Below, piece after piece: positions 13,764 to 15,635 of a stretch of 15,635 nt of DNA; the stretch's first letter is position 1; every line of letters begins with the position of its first letter. Origin of the DNA: Candidatus Equimonas enterica (lineage in GTDB: Bacteria > Bacteroidota > Bacteroidia > Bacteroidales > Bacteroidaceae); contig JAGHRU010000090.1 in the NCBI GenBank assembly GCA_018066225.1, positions 1-15,635 of the forward strand. The letters are read 5' to 3'. Position numbers and translations under genes: made by a program. Below the pieces are notes generated by a model. That model made no database searches and was not told the DNA's origin. It saw nothing but the letters and a program-made list of their open reading frames with translations.

Positions 13764-13826
13764 CAATCTGCCCAATTCGTTTTAACAATCTGCCCAGATC
13801 GTTTTAACGATCTGCCCAACCCATTT
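13761..13826. repeat. 22-bp direct repeat, three copies (possible operator array)
   Basis: Three consecutive 22-base units start at 13761, 13783 and 13805. Each begins TAAC and shares the core ATCTGCCCA, followed by a T-rich end. Only bases within the second half of the unit and one early base differ. The first TAA is the stop codon of the Crp/Fnr gene. A fourth, weaker copy sits in that gene's last codons: TAA at 13739 and TCTGCCCA at 13745-13752, exactly 22 bases before the matching bases of copy 1. The register is lost after 13827. The period of 22 (two helical turns) would place protein-binding cores on one face of the DNA. It fills the whole 70-bp gap before the epimerase gene. Confidence 0.85.
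13795..13814. promoter_or_regulatory. Palindrome at a repeat junction, candidate regulator binding site
   Basis: CAGATCGTTTTAACGATCTG at 13795-13814 has perfect 9-base inverted arms with a 2-base TT centre. It spans the junction between the second and third 22-bp units and lies 20 bp before the epimerase ATG at 13834. Two-fold symmetry of this size suits a dimeric regulator such as the Crp/Fnr-family protein encoded just upstream. As RNA it could instead form a tight hairpin near the start codon. Binding is not shown by the sequence. Confidence 0.5.
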
Positions 13827-13833
13827 TAAGCCT

Positions 13834-15018
13834 ATGCTAACTACCTCAGATTTCAAACGCCTCGCGGAGCAATACCGCAGCGAACTCCTCGACCGCGTCA
13901 TGCCTTTCTGGATGTCTCACTCCATCGACAAAGACTTTGGCGGCTACTTCACTTGCCTTCTGCGTGACGGCACGGTCTATGACACAGACAAGTTCATCTG
14001 GCTGCAATGCCGCGAAGTGTGGATGCTCGCCACGCTATACAATAAGGTGGAGCCGCGCAAGCAGTGGCTCGATGCCGCCATACAAGGTGCGGAGTTTCTC
14101 CGCAAATATGGCCACGACGGCCAACTCAATTGGTACTTCTCCATCGACCGTGAAGGCCGACCGCTGGTAGAGCCTTACAACATTTTTAGTTACACGTTTG
14201 CCGTCATCGCTTTCGGTGCGCTCTATCAGGCTACGGGCGACGAAGAATATGCCGACATCGCCAAGCGCACCTTTGACATCGTGCTTTCCAAGGTCGATAA
14301 TCCCAAAGGCCGATGGAGCAAAGCCGCCAAAGGCGCAAGAGCCTTGAAGACCTTCGATTTGCCGATGATACTCTGCAACGTCGCCCTCGAAATAGAGCCT
14401 CTGCTCGATGAAGACTATCTCAATACGGCCATTGAGCATTGCCTGCATGAGGTCTTGGAGGTGTTCTATCGCCCAGAACTGGATATGATCGTGGAGTGTG
14501 TGGGCAAAGACGGCTCGCTCGTCGATTGCCACGAAGGCCGCTTGCAAAATCCGGGACACGCTATCGAAGCCATGTGGTTTGTGATGGACCTTGGCCGACG
14601 CTTGGGACGCGAGGACATCATCGAGAAGGCCGTGCACATCGCGCTGCGCGAAGTGGAGTACGGCTGGGACAAGACCTACGGCGGCATCTTCTACTTTATG
14701 GACCGCCTGGGACGCCCGCTGCAGCAACTGGAATGGGATCAGAAACTCTGGTGGGTACACATCGAAACGCTCATCACCATGCTCAAAGGATACGAACTCA
14801 CGGGCAACGAGCAATGCCTTGCGTGGTTTGAGCGTGTGCACGACTATGTGTGGTCGCACTTCCGCGACGCGGAGTATGATGAGTGGTATGGCTACCTCAA
14901 TCGCCAAGGCGAGGTCTTGCTGCCGCTCAAAGGCGGTAAATGGAAAGGCTGCTTCCATGTGCCCCGTGGCCTTATGCAGTGCTGGCAAACACTTGAACGT
15001 ATCGCAGCAAAAGCCTAA
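13834..15018 (+). CDS. N-acylglucosamine 2-epimerase (AGE/RnBP family)
   Basis: A 394-residue enzyme of the alpha6/alpha6-barrel AGE family, full length (family about 390-400). It interconverts N-acetylmannosamine and N-acetylglucosamine in the cytoplasm, letting sialic acid carbon enter amino-sugar metabolism. His242 in NPGHAIEAMWF and His375 in GCFHVPRGLMQCW are the expected catalytic pair. Their 133-residue spacing equals that of the essential His239/His372 I recall for the Anabaena enzyme. Other landmarks are DFGGYFTCLLRDG, DKFIWLQCREVWML, NIFSYTFAVIAFGALYQ and WDQKLWWVHIETL. The Bacteroides sialic-acid pathway uses an AGE-like NanE, and the next gene is a NanM-type mutarotase 5 bp away, so this role is likely. 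Other AGE-fold enzymes act on cellobiose or mannose, which the context argues against. Confidence 0.92.
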   Translation: MLTTSDFKRLAEQYRSELLDRVMPFWMSHSIDKDFGGYFTCLLRDGTVYDTDKFIWLQCREVWMLATLYNKVEPRKQWLDAAIQGAEFLRKYGHDGQLNWYFSIDREGRPLVEPYNIFSYTFAVIAFGALYQATGDEEYADIAKRTFDIVLSKVDNPKGRWSKAAKGARALKTFDLPMILCNVALEIEPLLDEDYLNTAIEHCLHEVLEVFYRPELDMIVECVGKDGSLVDCHEGRLQNPGHAIEAMWFVMDLGRRLGREDIIEKAVHIALREVEYGWDKTYGGIFYFMDRLGRPLQQLEWDQKLWWVHIETLITMLKGYELTGNEQCLAWFERVHDYVWSHFRDAEYDEWYGYLNRQGEVLLPLKGGKWKGCFHVPRGLMQCWQTLERIAAKA

Positions 15019-15023
15019 ACTCT

Positions 15024-15635
15024 ATGCAACAACTTCGCGCTCAGATTGTCCTGCTACTCTGCTGCTGCATCTTTGCGCTATCTCATGCTGATACCGTGAC
15101 CCGCGTCAAGGTGCAGCCCGTTGCTCCTTTGGTGGGAGGCCATCAACATGGGTTGGCAGCCTGTTTCGCGGGCACGATAGATGGTACGCCTTATATCGCC
15201 GGCGGTGCCAATTTCCCCGATGTGCCCTGTGCAGAAGGAGGGACAAAGCATTTCTATCAGGACATCTACGCCTTCGATGGCCAACGCTGGACGCAGCGGG
15301 GTAAACTCCCGTTTGGAGTGGCCAGTGGTGCCAGTGCTAACATCGACCCGCAGCGCATACTTTGCGTCGGCGGACAAGGTGATGAGGGGCTACATCGAGA
15401 AGCCTTTATCCTCTCCGCTGATGGCATCACGCCTCTGCCCGATTTGCCGATAGCCCTTGCCGAACACAGCGTCTGCACCTATCAGCATAAAGCCTATGTG
15501 GTAGGTGGACGCAGCGACAGCCGTAGCAACCTCCATGTTTATAGCATCGACACCGACCATCCTGCTACTGGGTGGCAAGTCGTTGCTACCCTACCCGATG
15601 GCGCACGCTTGCAACCCGTCTGCATCGTACAGACA
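15024..15635 (+). CDS. nanM: Cyclically permuted mutarotase, NanM-like (partial, 3' end outside window)
   Basis: The frame from the ATG at 15024 stays open for 204 codons to the window end, so the C-terminal part is missing. The N-terminus MQQLRAQIVLLLCCCIFALSHA is a signal peptide, probably cleaved near residue 22, so the protein is exported. Kelch-type beta-propeller blades follow: GTPYIAGGANFPDVP, a YQDIYAFDGQRWTQRGKLPFGVASGAS blade (15267 onward), ILCVGGQGDEG, and HKAYVVGGRSD with NLHVYSI. The GGANFP motif followed by an EGG-like loop is typical of the cyclically permuted mutarotase family of Bacteroidetes. The family speeds interconversion of sialic-acid anomers outside the cytoplasm. 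It is 5 bp after the epimerase gene, as expected for a nan operon, and the stop lies beyond base 15635. Confidence 0.88.
   Translation, partial: MQQLRAQIVLLLCCCIFALSHADTVTRVKVQPVAPLVGGHQHGLAACFAGTIDGTPYIAGGANFPDVPCAEGGTKHFYQDIYAFDGQRWTQRGKLPFGVASGASANIDPQRILCVGGQGDEGLHREAFILSADGITPLPDLPIALAEHSVCTYQHKAYVVGGRSDSRSNLHVYSIDTDHPATGWQVVATLPDGARLQPVCIVQT

Noticed and set aside
13005..13775. 256-residue minus-strand frame antisense to the Crp/Fnr gene
   Set aside because: It lies opposite a convincing regulator and crosses the end of apbE and part of the repeat array. Its product resembles no family I know.
14035..14988. 317-residue minus-strand frame antisense to the epimerase gene
   Set aside because: The plus strand encodes a full-length, motif-complete epimerase. 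The antisense frame has no recognisable motif and is open because of the codon composition of the real gene.

Overview
The window reads as chromosomal DNA of a Bacteroidota bacterium, most likely order Bacteroidales and perhaps Prevotellaceae. The order rests on a BatD/BatE (aerotolerance operon) protein, a DUF4199 membrane protein beside a polyprenyl-type GT2, a DUF6452-like lipoprotein overlapping a DUF6048-like outer-membrane protein, a Bacteroidetes-type NanM mutarotase next to an AGE epimerase, and starts that mostly lack a Shine-Dalgarno sequence. The family-level guess is inference only. All 16 genes I accept lie on the + strand with short gaps or overlaps, and coding fills nearly everything after base 237.

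Layout. Bases 1-216 hold a non-coding tandem repeat of about 90 bp (two full copies and one degenerate partial copy) with an internal hairpin. Bases 237-5045 are the end of a surface-polysaccharide (O-antigen or capsule type) cluster: a Wzy-like polymerase, a membrane-anchored hexapeptide acyltransferase, two GT2 glycosyltransferases and a GT4-like glycosyltransferase, linked by ATGA overlaps or gaps of 4-7 bp. Bases 5089-5961 encode an OmpA/MotB-type peptidoglycan-binding lipoprotein, followed by a long A/G:C/U hairpin. Bases 6046-8622 encode one 858-residue protein that joins BatD and BatE. It is followed by a PAP2 lipid phosphatase, a DUF4199 membrane protein and a polyprenyl-phosphate-type GT2.

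Bases 10892-12044 encode the overlapping DUF6452-like lipoprotein and DUF6048-like barrel. Next come an ApbE flavin transferase with a membrane anchor and a Crp/Fnr-family regulator. Between that regulator and the next gene lies a striking 22-bp tandem array with a palindromic junction. The window ends in what looks like a sialic-acid catabolic cluster: an N-acylglucosamine 2-epimerase and the first 204 codons of a NanM-type mutarotase.

The genes fall mostly into cell-envelope work: polymer synthesis, lipid-carrier recycling, peptidoglycan anchoring, outer-membrane proteins and flavinylation of exported proteins. The sialic-acid block, possibly under the Crp-like regulator, begins at the right edge. 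I see no rRNA, tRNA, CRISPR array, transposase, integrase or phage gene. The least explained signals are the BatD-BatE fusion away from any batA/B/C, the 22-bp array, the 90-bp repeat, the overlapping DUF6452/DUF6048 pair, and a GT4-like enzyme with Val where the family has a key Glu.
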